Shown here one piece after another: positions 59,101 through 63,792 of a stretch of 64,000 nt of DNA. Positions within the stretch are counted from its first letter, which is position 1. Each line of letters begins with the position of its first letter. The notes under the pieces are model-generated. The model was not told the origin of the DNA. It ran no database searches and saw nothing but the letters and a program-made list of their open reading frames with translations. The translations under genes and the position numbers were made by a program. Source of the stretch: Pomphorhynchus laevis (lineage: Eukaryota; Acanthocephala; Palaeacanthocephala; Echinorhynchida; Pomphorhynchidae); contig WNNJ02002869.1 of NCBI GenBank assembly GCA_012934845.2, forward strand, positions 26,833 through 90,832, given 5' to 3'.

Positions 59101-60434
59101 TAAGATATAAATATATTTTAATTAAATTTGCGAAATGTAAGACGAAAGCCTTTCATTAGATATAAATGACAATAATGCAAACGAGTAGATTTGATTTTAA
59201 GTCAACATTAAAAGGACAGAAACGTGAAACGTAGGTACTGGATCAGCAGCTAATGAGGTCCAACAATACTGAAATGTAGCGTAATGCTGTTGGCTTTTAG
59301 ATATGATTGAAGTTGCATGGAGAATAAAAATAGTCATCAACATTTTTATTGTATCGATAACTAAACATGTATATAAACTTAAAATTAGGAAACAAATTAT
59401 ATTTAACTAAAATTTAACTATATTAACTTTAAATTAAAGGTTGTCCATTCTACTAGCAACGCTGATTTAATTCGAAATACAGCGGACGAGTGAATACTTA
59501 ATGTTAGTACATTAAAAGGACCGAAACGTAAAACATAGGTATTGAATCAGTAGCAGATAAAGTCAACAAATACTGAAGCAACTAGCAAAATAAAAATAGT
59601 AATCAAAATTTTTAATTGTATCGATAACTAAACATGTATATGTTTAAGTATACATTTTATATATAATATACATAATATATATTATATTTTTTTTCCTATT
59701 TTAAGTTATATGTATAACTTAAAATAGGAAACAAACTATATATGAGTAGTTTGGAAATTTTAAGTAATTGCAAATATTTTTAAATATTTGCTATTAAAAT
59801 TGGTATCATATTTTTAATAAGATTAGAGTGATCGTCAGCCAAAATTTATAAAAAAGTAGGAAATACTTTCAACATTCAAATTTTTTTCATCTATAATTTG
59901 TTTCCTAATTCTAAGTTGATATAACTAACGCTAATTAACCAACGCTAATTAGCTTTAACAACCAACGCTTTAGCCAACGCTAATTATAACCAATGCTAAT
60001 TTAGCTTTATTGATTTCAATAAGATTTGAAAAAGTAAAATGAAACGTATATCGTATTTTTAATAAGATTAGAGAAACATGCTGAATGAAAAGTCATCGAA
60101 ATTTTAATAGCATCAATCAGTGCTAAAGTATGACCTGAGTATGACCTTTCAATTCAGTAACATAAAGAAAACCAAGTCCTCTTCCAATTCAAGGATTTAA
60201 AAAGAACTAATTTTTCTATGATAAACAATTATTTACAATTGCTTATTGTAGCTTACAAGTTAGAAACTTAAAATTTCTAACTTGAGAGTAACTTAAAAAT
60301 TATAAATTGCAAGCTAAAACTTATAGCTCGCAAGATAGAAATAATTAAAATGTAGCAAAAAATCTTACGGATGATGGTGAAACTTTGTAGGCGTAGATGT
60401 TAAGGGATGTTTCTTTTAAAATTTCAAGAACAAT
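28616..60434 (-). CDS. Myosin heavy chain, class XVIII-like, 3' part of gene (20 exons)
   Basis: Twenty exons join into 746 codons plus stop with all intron phases consistent; each intron begins GT and ends AG. Protein order: end of the motor ([16 protein letters not shown]), converter-like [16 protein letters not shown], a first IQ helix ([16 protein letters not shown]), a second ([20 protein letters not shown]), the [11 protein letters not shown] neck signature shared by myosins II and XVIII, a coiled-coil rod of about 600 residues, and a polar tail ([15 protein letters not shown]). The rod is short for class II. Blocks such as [20 protein letters not shown] and [14 protein letters not shown] recall myosin XVIII. 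The protein would dimerise through the rod and bind actin through the motor. Most of the motor lies beyond 60434, probably off the right edge; no earlier exon was found up to 64000. Confidence 0.85.
28724..28845 (-). CDS. Myosin exon: end of rod
   Basis: 40 codons plus two bases: [20 protein letters not shown], then [20 protein letters not shown]. It ends the coiled coil. Acceptor TATTTAG, donor GTAGTT, phase 2; a 41-bp intron follows. Confidence 0.82.
28890..29205 (+). mobile_element. PLE terminal region with decayed last codons
   Basis: Remnant of the last PLE codons (AAATCAACACAATAATATTA on), then the structured segment at 29033-29133 and the terminal block to about 29200. It lies in the myosin intron 31800-28846. 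Confidence 0.75.
29205..29456 (+). mobile_element. PLE terminal region, second direct copy
   Basis: Starts with CTAGCTTACTATAAAAATAC (late PLE codons) and repeats the layout of the previous copy, with the structured segment at 29331-29440. Confidence 0.72.
29430..31380 (+). repeat. 1.9-kb segmental duplicate of 16706-18646
   Basis: It contains, in the same order, PLE terminal pieces, the L2-like RT fragment (30070-30395) and an F RT fragment (30530-31380, minus strand). Identity to 16706-18646 is high over most of the length but clearly lower in the last 350 bp. It lies in a myosin intron, whereas the other copy lies downstream of the gene. Confidence 0.8.
30530..31380 (-). mobile_element. 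Retroelement F, RT fragment
   Basis: Minus-strand remnant with the SREGIQQG and [17 protein letters not shown] region and the YLDDCGLGG box, ending on the right within the RT N-terminus. It matches 17811-18646. Confidence 0.68.
31440..31800. other. AT-rich intron sequence
   Basis: No element recognised; short AAGTAATTAAGGAAAT-like repeats at 31515-31570. Confidence 0.5.
31801..31986 (-). CDS. Myosin exon: rod
   Basis: 62 codons: [40 protein letters not shown], then [13 protein letters not shown]. The acceptor is TTTTTAATAG; an in-frame alternative six bases later would drop His-Gln. Donor GTAAGT, phase 0. Confidence 0.82.
32294..32320 (+). ncRNA. Hammerhead-like core in a Penelope end
   Basis: CTGACGA, then stem II GCCG/CGGC around TAATG, then GAAAGC. 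This is the conserved half of a hammerhead at the end of a GIY-YIG-type PLE, whose RT remains begin at about 32460. Stem I and the cleavage triplet could not be assigned, so activity is uncertain. Confidence 0.6.
32460..32880 (+). mobile_element. GIY-YIG-type PLE fragment, late RT
   Basis: Plus-strand text [32 protein letters not shown] matches the late RT region of classical Penelopes (V-Y-R-K-P-T-x-T then W-x-S-x-x-P-x-x-x-K). The frame is broken. It follows the hammerhead-like core at 32294, as expected for a PLE with its terminal repeat upstream. Confidence 0.6.
32924..32962. repeat. Short perfect palindrome
   Basis: TACTCTTATATGCGTTA and its exact complement separated by TTTTA. Confidence 0.75.
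33525..33750. repeat. 226-bp perfect palindrome with PLE end motif
   Basis: Two 113-bp arms meet without spacer at GTTTAAAC (centre 33637/33638). I saw no mismatch between the arms. Each arm carries CTGAAGA, a GATG/CATC stem and GAAA (33669-33697 in the right arm), the hammerhead-like layout of a PLE end, so this looks like two PLE ends head to head. Confidence 0.85.
33768..34023. repeat. Second inverted repeat, foldback-like
   Basis: Arms of about 100-125 bp, from TACGAAAGAATTT to its complement at 34010-34022, around a spacer of about 30 bp. CTTCGTCGGGAAGCTTAACC lies in both arms. The left arm has about 28 extra bases. It could be a foldback transposon; no target duplication is evident. 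Confidence 0.75.
34280..35883 (+). mobile_element. Nuclease-less PLE copy, N-terminal and early RT part, with HSP90 insert
   Basis: Codons corresponding to residues 150-420 of the intact PLE protein: [20 protein letters not shown], then (after the insert) [40 protein letters not shown] and [16 protein letters not shown]. At about 35755 the text jumps back to an upstream segment ([14 protein letters not shown]) and then runs to 35883. An HSP90 gene fragment sits at 34598-35059. The piece 34390-34550 ([12 protein letters not shown] and on) is not PLE and remains unexplained. Confidence 0.78.
34598..35059 (+). pseudogene. HSP90 (Hsp83) gene fragment inside a PLE
   Basis: [48 protein letters not shown], then [20 protein letters not shown] and the acidic linker start. 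It covers the end of the N-terminal ATPase domain (the IGQFG loop region) through the first part of the charged linker. A TAG stands where the family has a Gln codon after the E-D (34826). At the right end the coding match stops at a GTATGC that looks like a splice donor, followed by AT-rich sequence, so this may be an unspliced genomic piece rather than an mRNA copy. AAATTTA occurs at both borders. Confidence 0.88.
35884..36420. other. Intron sequence without recognised element
   Basis: AT-rich, with no coding or repeat signal identified. Confidence 0.5.
36420..36775 (+). mobile_element. Nuclease-less PLE fragment
   Basis: A decayed copy of the N-terminal part (AATGATTACTTTAGTAAGCT on), then 63 open codons with [10 protein letters not shown] and [20 protein letters not shown]. 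It is a direct repeat of the corresponding part of 34280-35883. Confidence 0.75.
37074..37208 (-). CDS. Myosin exon: rod
   Basis: 45 codons, [20 protein letters not shown], then [20 protein letters not shown] and Q. The acceptor lacks a good pyrimidine tract. Donor GTACGA, phase 0. Confidence 0.78.
37258..37341 (-). CDS. Myosin exon: rod
   Basis: 28 codons, [20 protein letters not shown] then ENARIQNQ. Acceptor GATTTAG, donor GTAAGA, phase 0; a 49-bp intron follows. Confidence 0.82.
37388..37504 (-). CDS. Myosin exon: rod
   Basis: 39 codons, [20 protein letters not shown] then [19 protein letters not shown]. Phase 0; a 46-bp intron follows. Confidence 0.82.
37510..38420. other. AT-rich intron sequence with a minisatellite
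   Basis: No gene is seen. At about 38225-38300 an irregular tandem repeat of GAGCCAACGTATAAAGA units occurs. Confidence 0.5.
38430..38870 (+). mobile_element. PHD-finger ORF fragment, probably a LINE ORF1
   Basis: [31 protein letters not shown], then CNQC. The C-x2-C ... C-x2-C-x4-H-x2-C ... C-x2-C spacing fits a PHD-type zinc finger, common at the N-terminus of CR1-type ORF1 proteins. One in-frame TAG lies inside the finger, after GIPL. The fragment is joined directly to PLE sequence at about 38877. A host PHD gene fragment is an alternative. Confidence 0.55.
38877..39567 (+). mobile_element. Nuclease-less PLE, last codons and full terminal region
   Basis: About 100 codons from [20 protein letters not shown] to [12 protein letters not shown] and stop (39193), nearly identical to the intact protein, then the terminal region with a well kept structured segment (39231-39338) ending near GACTCAGTTAGCTGATTT. 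Confidence 0.85.
39231..39338 (+). ncRNA. Conserved structured RNA segment of the PLE terminal region
   Basis: Pairings visible by eye are: AAATACAT/ATGTATTT hairpin; GGCCCC (39261-39266) with GGGGCC (39292-39297); CTGCTATG (39268-39275) with CATAGCAG (39310-39317); and TAGAGG with CCTCTA outside. The second and third cross each other, giving a pseudoknot. CCGAAAC and CTGATGA, which occur in hammerheads, are both present, but the segment between them is too short for two stems. Copies of varying quality lie at 3368, 14710, 14935, 16836, 29033, 29331, 29567, 42210 and 49827. Confidence 0.6.
39575..41710 (+). mobile_element. Retroelement H, decayed single-ORF RT
   Basis: [20 protein letters not shown], then the [50 protein letters not shown], a degenerate Q-Q-G-D-P box near 40580, then [31 protein letters not shown] and later C-terminal text. 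It belongs to the same broad family as F and G (G-V-R-P-I-A-x-G-x-x-L-R-R-L signature) but is a separate subfamily. Many breaks; an old copy in the 7-kb myosin intron. Confidence 0.72.
42057..43230 (-). mobile_element. Nuclease-less PLE, 3' half with terminal region
   Basis: The terminal region has the structured segment at 42210-42322, then on the minus strand the RT from the motif around KGVPMGG to FLWMDNK, at high identity to the intact element but broken. It ends at 43230, where a G-element piece is joined. Confidence 0.82.
43231..43328 (+). mobile_element. Retroelement G piece inside a PLE
   Basis: Plus-strand [20 protein letters not shown] matches the G element at 26970-27060. It lies between two pieces of PLE sequence with no spacer. 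Confidence 0.78.
43329..43465 (-). mobile_element. PLE internal piece, repeated
   Basis: Repeats 42945-43107 in the same orientation (CCATTGGAACACC to TAGATAGGCGTT) after the G piece. The copy has a short internal deletion relative to the intact PLE. Confidence 0.75.
43466..44520. other. Intron sequence, mostly unrecognised
   Basis: At 43560-43700, plus strand, [24 protein letters not shown] text in broken frame resembles the start of a LINE endonuclease; support is weak. The rest is AT-rich. Confidence 0.35.
44542..44774 (-). CDS. Myosin exon: rod, longest
   Basis: Two bases plus 77 codons: [60 protein letters not shown]. The L-x-(R/K)-Y/T-K-A-L-L-x-D-A motif is a landmark in the distal rod of myosin XVIII. 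Donor GTAGGT, phase 0. The following intron is 7.0 kb and filled with retroelements. Confidence 0.85.
44900..45690 (-). repeat. Tandem array of Penelope terminal units
   Basis: Four copies of CAGAGCGTTTAAACATCGA at about 44912, 45135, 45320 and 45541 (spacings about 185-225 bp), three of them followed by CACAAATCTTCGACTATTGC or similar with the GACTATT/AATAGTC stem. A last half copy at 45638-45660 is inverted. The unit is the same as at 19560-19671. Confidence 0.7.
45844..46084 (+). mobile_element. PLE RT fragment, left copy
   Basis: Decayed codons around the catalytic box ([20 protein letters not shown]). It shares an internal deletion after AAGCTTTAAAAA with the copy at 46546-46774, so one derives from the other. 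Confidence 0.7.
46085..46545. other. Insert between two PLE fragments, unknown
   Basis: GC-richer than its surroundings, with a 65-codon open stretch (46308-46505, plus strand) that matches nothing I know. It is flanked by the two related PLE fragments. Confidence 0.5.
46546..46774 (+). mobile_element. PLE RT fragment, right copy
   Basis: Same content as 45844-46084, including the shared internal deletion, with differences at roughly one base in eight. Confidence 0.7.
46808..46943 (-). CDS. Myosin exon: rod
   Basis: 45 codons plus one base: [20 protein letters not shown], then [20 protein letters not shown]. The donor (GTTCGC) is weak but gives phase 1, as the next exon requires. Confidence 0.75.
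46997..47107 (-). CDS. Myosin exon: rod
   Basis: 37 codons, [20 protein letters not shown] then [17 protein letters not shown]. Acceptor ATTTCAG, donor GTAATT, phase 0; a 53-bp intron follows. Confidence 0.82.
47110..47895. other. AT-rich myosin intron
   Basis: No element recognised; a short repeat of AAAATTGATTTTGGAA(T/C)CAATCCG occurs twice (47635 and 47707). Confidence 0.5.
47901..47996 (-). CDS. Myosin exon: rod
   Basis: 32 codons, [20 protein letters not shown] then [12 protein letters not shown]. It recalls the myosin XVIII/II rod stretch with E-E-E-L-D-E-Q. Phase 0. Confidence 0.85.
48160..48840 (-). mobile_element. GIY-YIG-type PLE, nuclease end
   Basis: On the minus strand the GIY-YIG domain (48717-48325) reads [32 protein letters not shown], then [20 protein letters not shown]. 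The first Y and the R of the R-x-x-x-H region are in place; GYVEQT stands where most have CYIGQT. The 5' part of this domain is duplicated in tandem (48506-48665 and 48677-48838). Downstream at 48213-48242 is a GGACC/GGTC stem followed by GAAAGC, a hammerhead-like PLE end. Confidence 0.82.
49024..49317 (-). mobile_element. PLE terminal region, truncated
   Basis: Terminal block up to the middle of the structured segment (CCTCTACCCA), where unrelated sequence follows. Confidence 0.75.
49318..49605. other. Unique stretch between two PLE ends
   Basis: About 290 bp of more balanced composition, not matching anything else in the window. It has no open frame of note. Confidence 0.5.
49620..52130 (-). 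mobile_element. Nuclease-less PLE with open frame
   Basis: Terminal region (49620-49960, structured segment at 49827-49934), one uninterrupted 702-codon frame, and a short leader up to about 52130. It lies in the myosin intron 52156-47997 in the same orientation as the gene. Of all the PLE copies here it is the only one that looks whole in its coding part. Confidence 0.88.
49965..52073 (-). CDS. PLE reverse transcriptase, no GIY-YIG domain
   Basis: 702 residues, very rich in Asn, Ile, Lys and Tyr. Residues 1-250 have no clear homologue. From about 265, PLE RT motifs follow: [20 protein letters not shown] (the family's A-D-K-G-N-A-like motif), [30 protein letters not shown] (first catalytic Asp), [30 protein letters not shown] (catalytic YIDD), [10 protein letters not shown], and the terminal helix block [30 protein letters not shown]. 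The protein ends [12 protein letters not shown] with no GIY-YIG nuclease. PLEs without the nuclease are known, some tied to telomeres; this copy is in an intron. No start other than 52073 is needed, since the frame closes just upstream. Confidence 0.88.
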   Translation of the reverse strand: MYINEQLEILKQLLSDNKLKDLYVNIRSFSKDIICSINQKLINDYDKLSCIIDSYCNTKYYNRTINVNNNNRKYTLTINFINKCIDNINIAGLLNNSKSKEIIGSDLSKYIPKIRYKLLPPLGRKICNYNKELKLICNDNIRNIMETECNCKSLSFNKINEHICTHNLELIENCELRKLLSKGYKYRLNNNNDKNKIYSSLYNNLNDYFSKLINSESSNISKIKIWKDYIFDKIKNKMKITNNYKRKDKINKDMYKELTKLKDNYIITTIDKASNNFVFICKKLYYDILMKEVNSNDLNVNPTYERSELSLETIITSHCSIMDKKGIKVELDNKTIPILYWNPKLHKNPIKPRFICSAFKCTLKPLSVYMNKILKVIKAHFKKYCKVIEINTGIKHYFSINSTKEFLEQTKGINFQNINTYDFSTLYTNLDLVDIKEALVKLINLIFGKRYTYICYNNYNAYLTKIKPSNKYKYMDKIELIESLNILINQNYLKVGTSIFRQVKGVPMGGNSSPIIADLFLSFIEYEFVHNCVKTKSKQYKYMKYMFRYIDDICVFNSNNFYSISEHIYPESLILNKTNINDKEGVYLDMNIKLTLTKTTINLYRKDDIFKFTRNIFLHEHSCIPYNIKYNTLNNEILRIATICNDIGFLQNHLNNLIDTYFKLGYYKNNIKQKIVKYINQHNNIKNKFKLLSGKFLWMDNK
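52157..52216 (-). CDS. Myosin exon: rod, short polar segment
   Basis: 20 codons, [20 protein letters not shown], weakly helical. Acceptor GTCCAG, strong donor GTAAGT. The PLE start codon (52073) lies only 84 bp beyond this donor, so the PLE is inserted near the start of the next intron. Confidence 0.75.
52263..52386 (-). CDS. Myosin exon: rod
   Basis: One base plus 41 codons: [20 protein letters not shown], then [15 protein letters not shown]. Classic heptads. Phase 2 in, phase 0 out; a 46-bp intron follows. Confidence 0.82.
52593..52750 (-). CDS. Myosin exon: rod
   Basis: 52 codons plus two bases: [20 protein letters not shown], then [20 protein letters not shown]. Acceptor CTTTGTAG, strong donor GTAAGT, phase 2. 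Confidence 0.8.
52798..52829 (-). CDS. Myosin micro-exon (32 bp)
   Basis: Two bases plus ten codons, completing a Gly codon then [10 protein letters not shown]. Acceptor TTTTCAAG, donor GTAGCT. It is the only segment found that converts the phase 1 end of the previous exon to the phase 0 start of the next, which is the main support for it. Confidence 0.6.
53038..53107. repeat. TA microsatellite
   Basis: About 35 TA units, directly next to the truncated 5' end of the LINE at 53108. Confidence 0.95.
53108..54012 (+). mobile_element. LINE B family copy, 5'-truncated, older
   Basis: Late RT and C-terminal part: [70 protein letters not shown], ending [12 protein letters not shown] at 53941, then the AAATAAATATC end. 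It is more diverged from B than the copy at 19826 and is broken in several places. It lies in a myosin intron. Confidence 0.82.
54378..54475 (+). repeat. Decayed PLE structured segment
   Basis: GTCGGGTCAAGAAATATAGG, AAAAACCTGATAACATCG and TTATGACC follow the order of the structured segment, with the first half reduced. Confidence 0.45.
54600..55700 (+). mobile_element. GIY-YIG-type PLE fragment, decayed
   Basis: [18 protein letters not shown] region, then near the end [47 protein letters not shown]. The last part is a GIY-YIG domain of the Penelope type, recognisable by I-x-C-x-x-x-x-A-x-Y-V-G and the following basic helix. The middle is heavily decayed. Confidence 0.65.
55700..56230. other. 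AT-rich intron sequence
   Basis: Nothing recognised. Confidence 0.5.
56237..56291 (-). CDS. Myosin exon: rod, ends in phase 1
   Basis: 18 codons plus one base, [18 protein letters not shown]. Acceptor CTTTTTCAG; the donor GTTGTT is weak, but the phase matches the next micro-exon exactly. Confidence 0.7.
56344..56445 (-). CDS. Myosin exon: rod, non-helical insert
   Basis: 34 codons, [20 protein letters not shown] then [14 protein letters not shown]. The Gly/Pro content breaks the heptads. In myosin XVIII a similar acidic, non-helical break occurs in the proximal rod. Acceptor TTGTAG, donor GTATTC, phase 0; a 52-bp intron follows. Confidence 0.72.
56450..57610. other. Intron sequence without recognised element
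   Basis: More balanced composition from 56600 to 57350, but no coding match found on either strand. Confidence 0.45.
57618..57707 (-). CDS. Myosin exon: start of coiled-coil rod
   Basis: 30 codons, [20 protein letters not shown] followed by [10 protein letters not shown], with heptad spacing. Acceptor TTTTAG, donor GTAAAT, phase 0. Confidence 0.8.
57759..57896 (-). CDS. Myosin exon: second IQ helix and neck-rod junction
   Basis: 46 codons. [20 protein letters not shown], then [16 protein letters not shown], the hallmark W-x-W-W-(R/K)-L-F of class II and XVIII myosins. This is the most diagnostic exon of the gene. Phase 0; the next intron is 51 bp. Confidence 0.92.
57952..58080 (-). CDS. Myosin exon: converter end and first IQ helix
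   Basis: 43 codons. [19 protein letters not shown] stands where myosins have (V/I)-F-(F/L)-R-x-G-x-L-x-x-[18 protein letters not shown] fits the IQ-type consensus for binding a calmodulin-family light chain. Phase 0 at both ends; the next intron is 55 bp. Confidence 0.85.
58520..59900 (+). repeat. Degenerate repeats with hammerhead-like modules
   Basis: Blocks AACTTAAAATTAG(A/G)(T/A)AACAA and GTAAGACGAAAG(T/C)CTTTCATTA recur. Modules at 58647, 59214 and 59518 read GGACC, (G)AAACGTGAAACGTAGG, then GATCAGCAG, CTGATGA and GGTCC, i.e. hammerhead core parts with GGACC/GGTCC as stem II. Each module has at least one core change. They lie in the myosin intron between the first two exons seen. Confidence 0.55.
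59925..60005. repeat. Minisatellite, CCAACGCTAATTA units
   Basis: Five to six irregular copies of a 13-18 bp unit around CCAACGCTAATT. Confidence 0.7.
60369..60434 (-). CDS. Myosin exon: end of motor
   Basis: 22 codons, [22 protein letters not shown], preceded by ATTTCAG and followed by GTAAGA, phase 0 on both sides. It matches the I-L-E-x-L ... Y-x-x-x-x-(S/T)-K-V stretch before the converter end of conventional myosins, with the usual glycine replaced. Confidence 0.75.
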
Positions 60435-60639
60435 CTGAAATATAAATGCTTGAAAAATAAGCACAATTAGCATAAATTATACATCAACAATAGGCTGGGA
60501 TTTCGAGAAGTTCAATTTTCCTCGTAATAGATAGGAATATCGATCAATAAATGTCCGATTTGATATTTTGTGAATTAATCCTTTTCAGAATATAAATAAT
60601 TAATTAACTTTTAAAATAATAAATAACAAATCGAAAAAA

Positions 60640-60910
60640 CCTAACAAAAATAAATAACTAATCAATAATTAAGTAAATAAATAACTAATCAGTAATTAAG
60701 TTAATAAATAACTAATCAAATAACGAAAAAAATAACTAAATAACTAATCAAATACAAAAAAATAAAATTACTAATAAAATAACTAATCAAATAAATAACT
60801 AATCTAAATCTAATTAAATGACTAATCAAATGCAAGACAAAATTGTATTTGATAACTAATTAATTAATAATTTATTTTGCTAATCAAATAACTGGATTAG
60901 ATTACTAATC
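60640..60910. repeat. Low-complexity AACTAATCAAATA repeat
   Basis: Irregular tandem units related to AATAACTAATCAAATA over about 270 bp. Nothing else is seen between 60440 and 61300 apart from an uncertain cysteine-rich minus-strand stretch at 61000-61040. Confidence 0.7.
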
Positions 60911-61309
60911 AAATACAAAAATATTTTAGTATCGAAGCAATTAACTTAAACGATCAGTATATTTAAGCGAATCGGTCATCACATAATCTTTTAATCGAAA
61001 CCGTTTCCTCAAAACATTTATTGCACAAATGTTTATTCAAGACGTGTGAACAGTCTTAAATATAAGAATATGCTTAAGTTGTGTCCCAATACTAATCAAT
61101 AATAATTTGCTATTATTTATTAATTAAATAATAAATTGCTTCTATTTTATTGTTAAATAATAAATTGTTAATATTTTATAAAATAAAAAATTGAGTAATA
61201 TTTAAACTTCGGTATCTAAATAGCAAAATCTACAGACTGGCAATAAATTCCTTGTCACACAAATATAAAACTCTAGTTACACGAGAGCGAAAGATGGGCC
61301 TGAATTTGC

Positions 61310-62500
61310 TACCTTAATCATAAAATATCAAGCAGATACATGCTACTTCGTCACAGCAGATGTCGTGTCTCTATTTACTAACGTCCCATTACAGCCAGCG
61401 ATAAAAATGGCAGCAACAATATTATCATCGGAATGTGAGAACCCAAATCTGTCGCTCGAAGAATGGACGGAGTTATTATCATGGTGCACAGAGAAATCCT
61501 GCTTTACATTCGAAGACGAAGTTTATGATCAAGTGGATTGTGTGGCCATGGGCTCACCTCTAGGACCCGCAATCGCGTATCTGCACATGGAAGAATAGGA
61601 AAAAGACATTTATATACGCCTTCCAGCACTCTGGTATCTCGTGGAAACTAACGCATTGATTGAGTCATATCCCGGCCAAATATAAACTATCGGCAGCTAC
61701 GGCGTTATTCCTTAGACCAAAGACGATATGTTCACAACAACTTCACAGATATACCGAGTCTGACAACGTATCGAACATGTTGAGGGCATTCGACTATCCA
61801 CAATGGGCGATTTGTCAAGGAAGGTCAAAGGCAAACAGAATTTTCTACAACAAAAAGAATAACATAACACAGCGAGCCGCTGATATGAGAAGTTTTATAA
61901 AGTCGACGTTAATTGACGATAGATGTCTGAACCGACAAGAAGATATAATAAAGAATAATAAAACTAGGACTGATAGCATCCAAACAATTTTCTACTCTGT
62001 GAAACCAAGCTTGACATCCTTATTCAAAAGAAAGCCTATGGAAAAGCAAAAAACGGGCGTGGTTTACAATATTAATTGTAGGGATTGCAATGCATCATAT
62101 GTTGGGCGAACAAAACGACCGGTGACAACACCTGTAAAGGAGCATCGCAGTGCATGTAAAATAAGTGACGCGTCCTACGCTATCTTGAATCATTCATTAA
62201 GGAACGATCACCAGATCGATTTCGATAACGTTGTAATTTTAGATAAAGAACCTAACAGCTTTAGAAGATTAATCCTCGAATCGCTGCACATTCATAAAAC
62301 GGAAATATTGATGGACGGAAACAAGTCAAATTACAATTAAAAACTACCCCACGACTCAATGGACTGAGATCGAAAGGCATTAATTGTTATTCTTCCATGT
62401 TTAGTGACTAGATAGTGTATAAAAGCTGTAATACTGTATTTTAGACTTAATTTTGAGAAGGATCACTAGCTTGATCGAAACGTCAATAAAACAGATACGT
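61310..62500 (+). mobile_element. GIY-YIG-type PLE, RT and nuclease parts
   Basis: RT part: CYFVTADVVSLFTNVPL (catalytic Asp), WCTEKSCFTFEDEVYDQ, CVAMGSPLGPAIAYLHMEE. The YxDD region is missing. It then resumes with DNVSNMLRAFDYPQWAI and the nuclease: TGVVYNINCRDCNASYVGRT, KRPVTTPVKEHRSAC, NHSLRNDHQIDFDNVVIL, ending at 62340. The GIY-YIG core (V-Y ... Y-V-G, R, E-H-R) looks complete. Downstream at 62452-62486 a GATCA/TGATC stem followed by GAAACGTC is the hammerhead-like PLE end. Confidence 0.82.
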
Positions 62501-62579
62501 ATTTCTCTTTTTCTCGTGTGGATAAAAAATGCCAAAGAAACAAATAAGTTGGCACACGAAAGTAATCTTATCGGAATAT

Positions 62580-63680
62580 ATTTGTTATAATAACAATAAC
62601 GCATAACTAACAGAAATTAAACCATCAAGTAAATAAAAATATATGGATAAAATTGATTTATTAAAATCCTTCAATATTTTAATAAATCAAAATTATTTAA
62701 AGGTTGGGATATCTATATTTAGACAAACAAAAGGTGTTCCAATGGGCGGTAATATCAGCCCAATTATAGCTGACTTAGTTTTAAGCTTTATAGAATATGA
62801 ATTTGTTCATAACTGTGTAAAAAATAAATCTAGATTATATAAATATATGAAATATATATTTCGATATATTGATGATATATGTGAATTTAATTCTAATATT
62901 TTAAATTATTAGAATAATAAAATTTAATTTTAATAATTTAAGCACAGCATATGAACGTAGTGAGTTGAGTTTAGAAACAATTATTACAAGTCATTGTTCT
63001 ATAATAGATAAGAAGGGTACAAAAATTGAATCAAATAATAAAACTATACTAATATTATATTAGAATCCAAAATTACATAATAATCCAATAAAACCTAGGT
63101 TCATATGTAGTGCTTTTAAATGTACATTAAAACCACTTTCTGTCTATATGAATAAAATACTTAAAGTAATAAAAGCACATTTTAAAAAATATTGCAAGGT
63201 AATCGAAATTAATACTGGTATAAAATACTATTTCAGTATTAATTCTACAAAAGAATTTTTAGAACAGACATAGGGAATAAATTTTCAAAATATAAATACA
63301 TACGATTTTAGTACTCTTTATACAAATCTAGATTTAGTAGATATTAAAGAAGCGTTAGTAAAATTAATTAATCTTATATTCGGAAAAAGATATACATATA
63401 TATGTTATAATAATTATAACGCCTATCTAACAAAAATTAAACCATTAGGTAAATATAAATATGTGGATAAAATCACACTACAAGAAATATTGTGGGGTAA
63501 TCGAAATTAATACTGGTATAAAAGATTATTTCAGTATTAGTTCCATAAAAGAATTTTTAGAACGCACAAAATAAATACATTTTCAAAATATAAATACTTA
63601 AGATTTTAGTGCGCTTTATACAACAAATTTAGATTTAACAGATATTAACGATGCGTTAGAAAAATTAATTAATCTTATAT
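62580..63680 (+). mobile_element. Nuclease-less PLE pieces in shuffled order
   Basis: 62640-62910 is the RT part around [16 protein letters not shown] and FRYIDDIC. 62935-63470 is an earlier part of the same protein ([10 protein letters not shown] to the IKPLGKYKY region). 63470-63680 jumps back again (AATCGAAATTAATACTGG on). All are in the same orientation, and all are broken. Confidence 0.75.
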
Positions 63681-63689
63681 ATATATATT

Positions 63690-63790
63690 GCTTCAACAAT
63701 AAAGCTTCAACAATAAAGCTTCAACAATAAAGCTTCAAAAACAAAGCTTCAACAATAAAGCTTCAACAATAAAGCTTCGTCAGTAATCCT
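63690..63790. repeat. 14-bp tandem repeat GCTTCAACAATAAA
   Basis: Five to six units of GCTTCAACAATAAA with little change, ending in a short inverted copy at 63797-63816. Confidence 0.85.
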
Positions 63791-63792
63791 TA

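Noticed and set aside
61000-61045. Possible upstream myosin or zinc-finger exon on the minus strand
   Set aside because: HLCNKCFEETVSIKRLC-like text is suggestive of a cysteine motif but has stops nearby, no good splice sites and no match to myosin motors.
63690-63790. Tandem 14-bp repeat as a CRISPR array
   Set aside because: The units are contiguous with no spacers, and the genome is animal.
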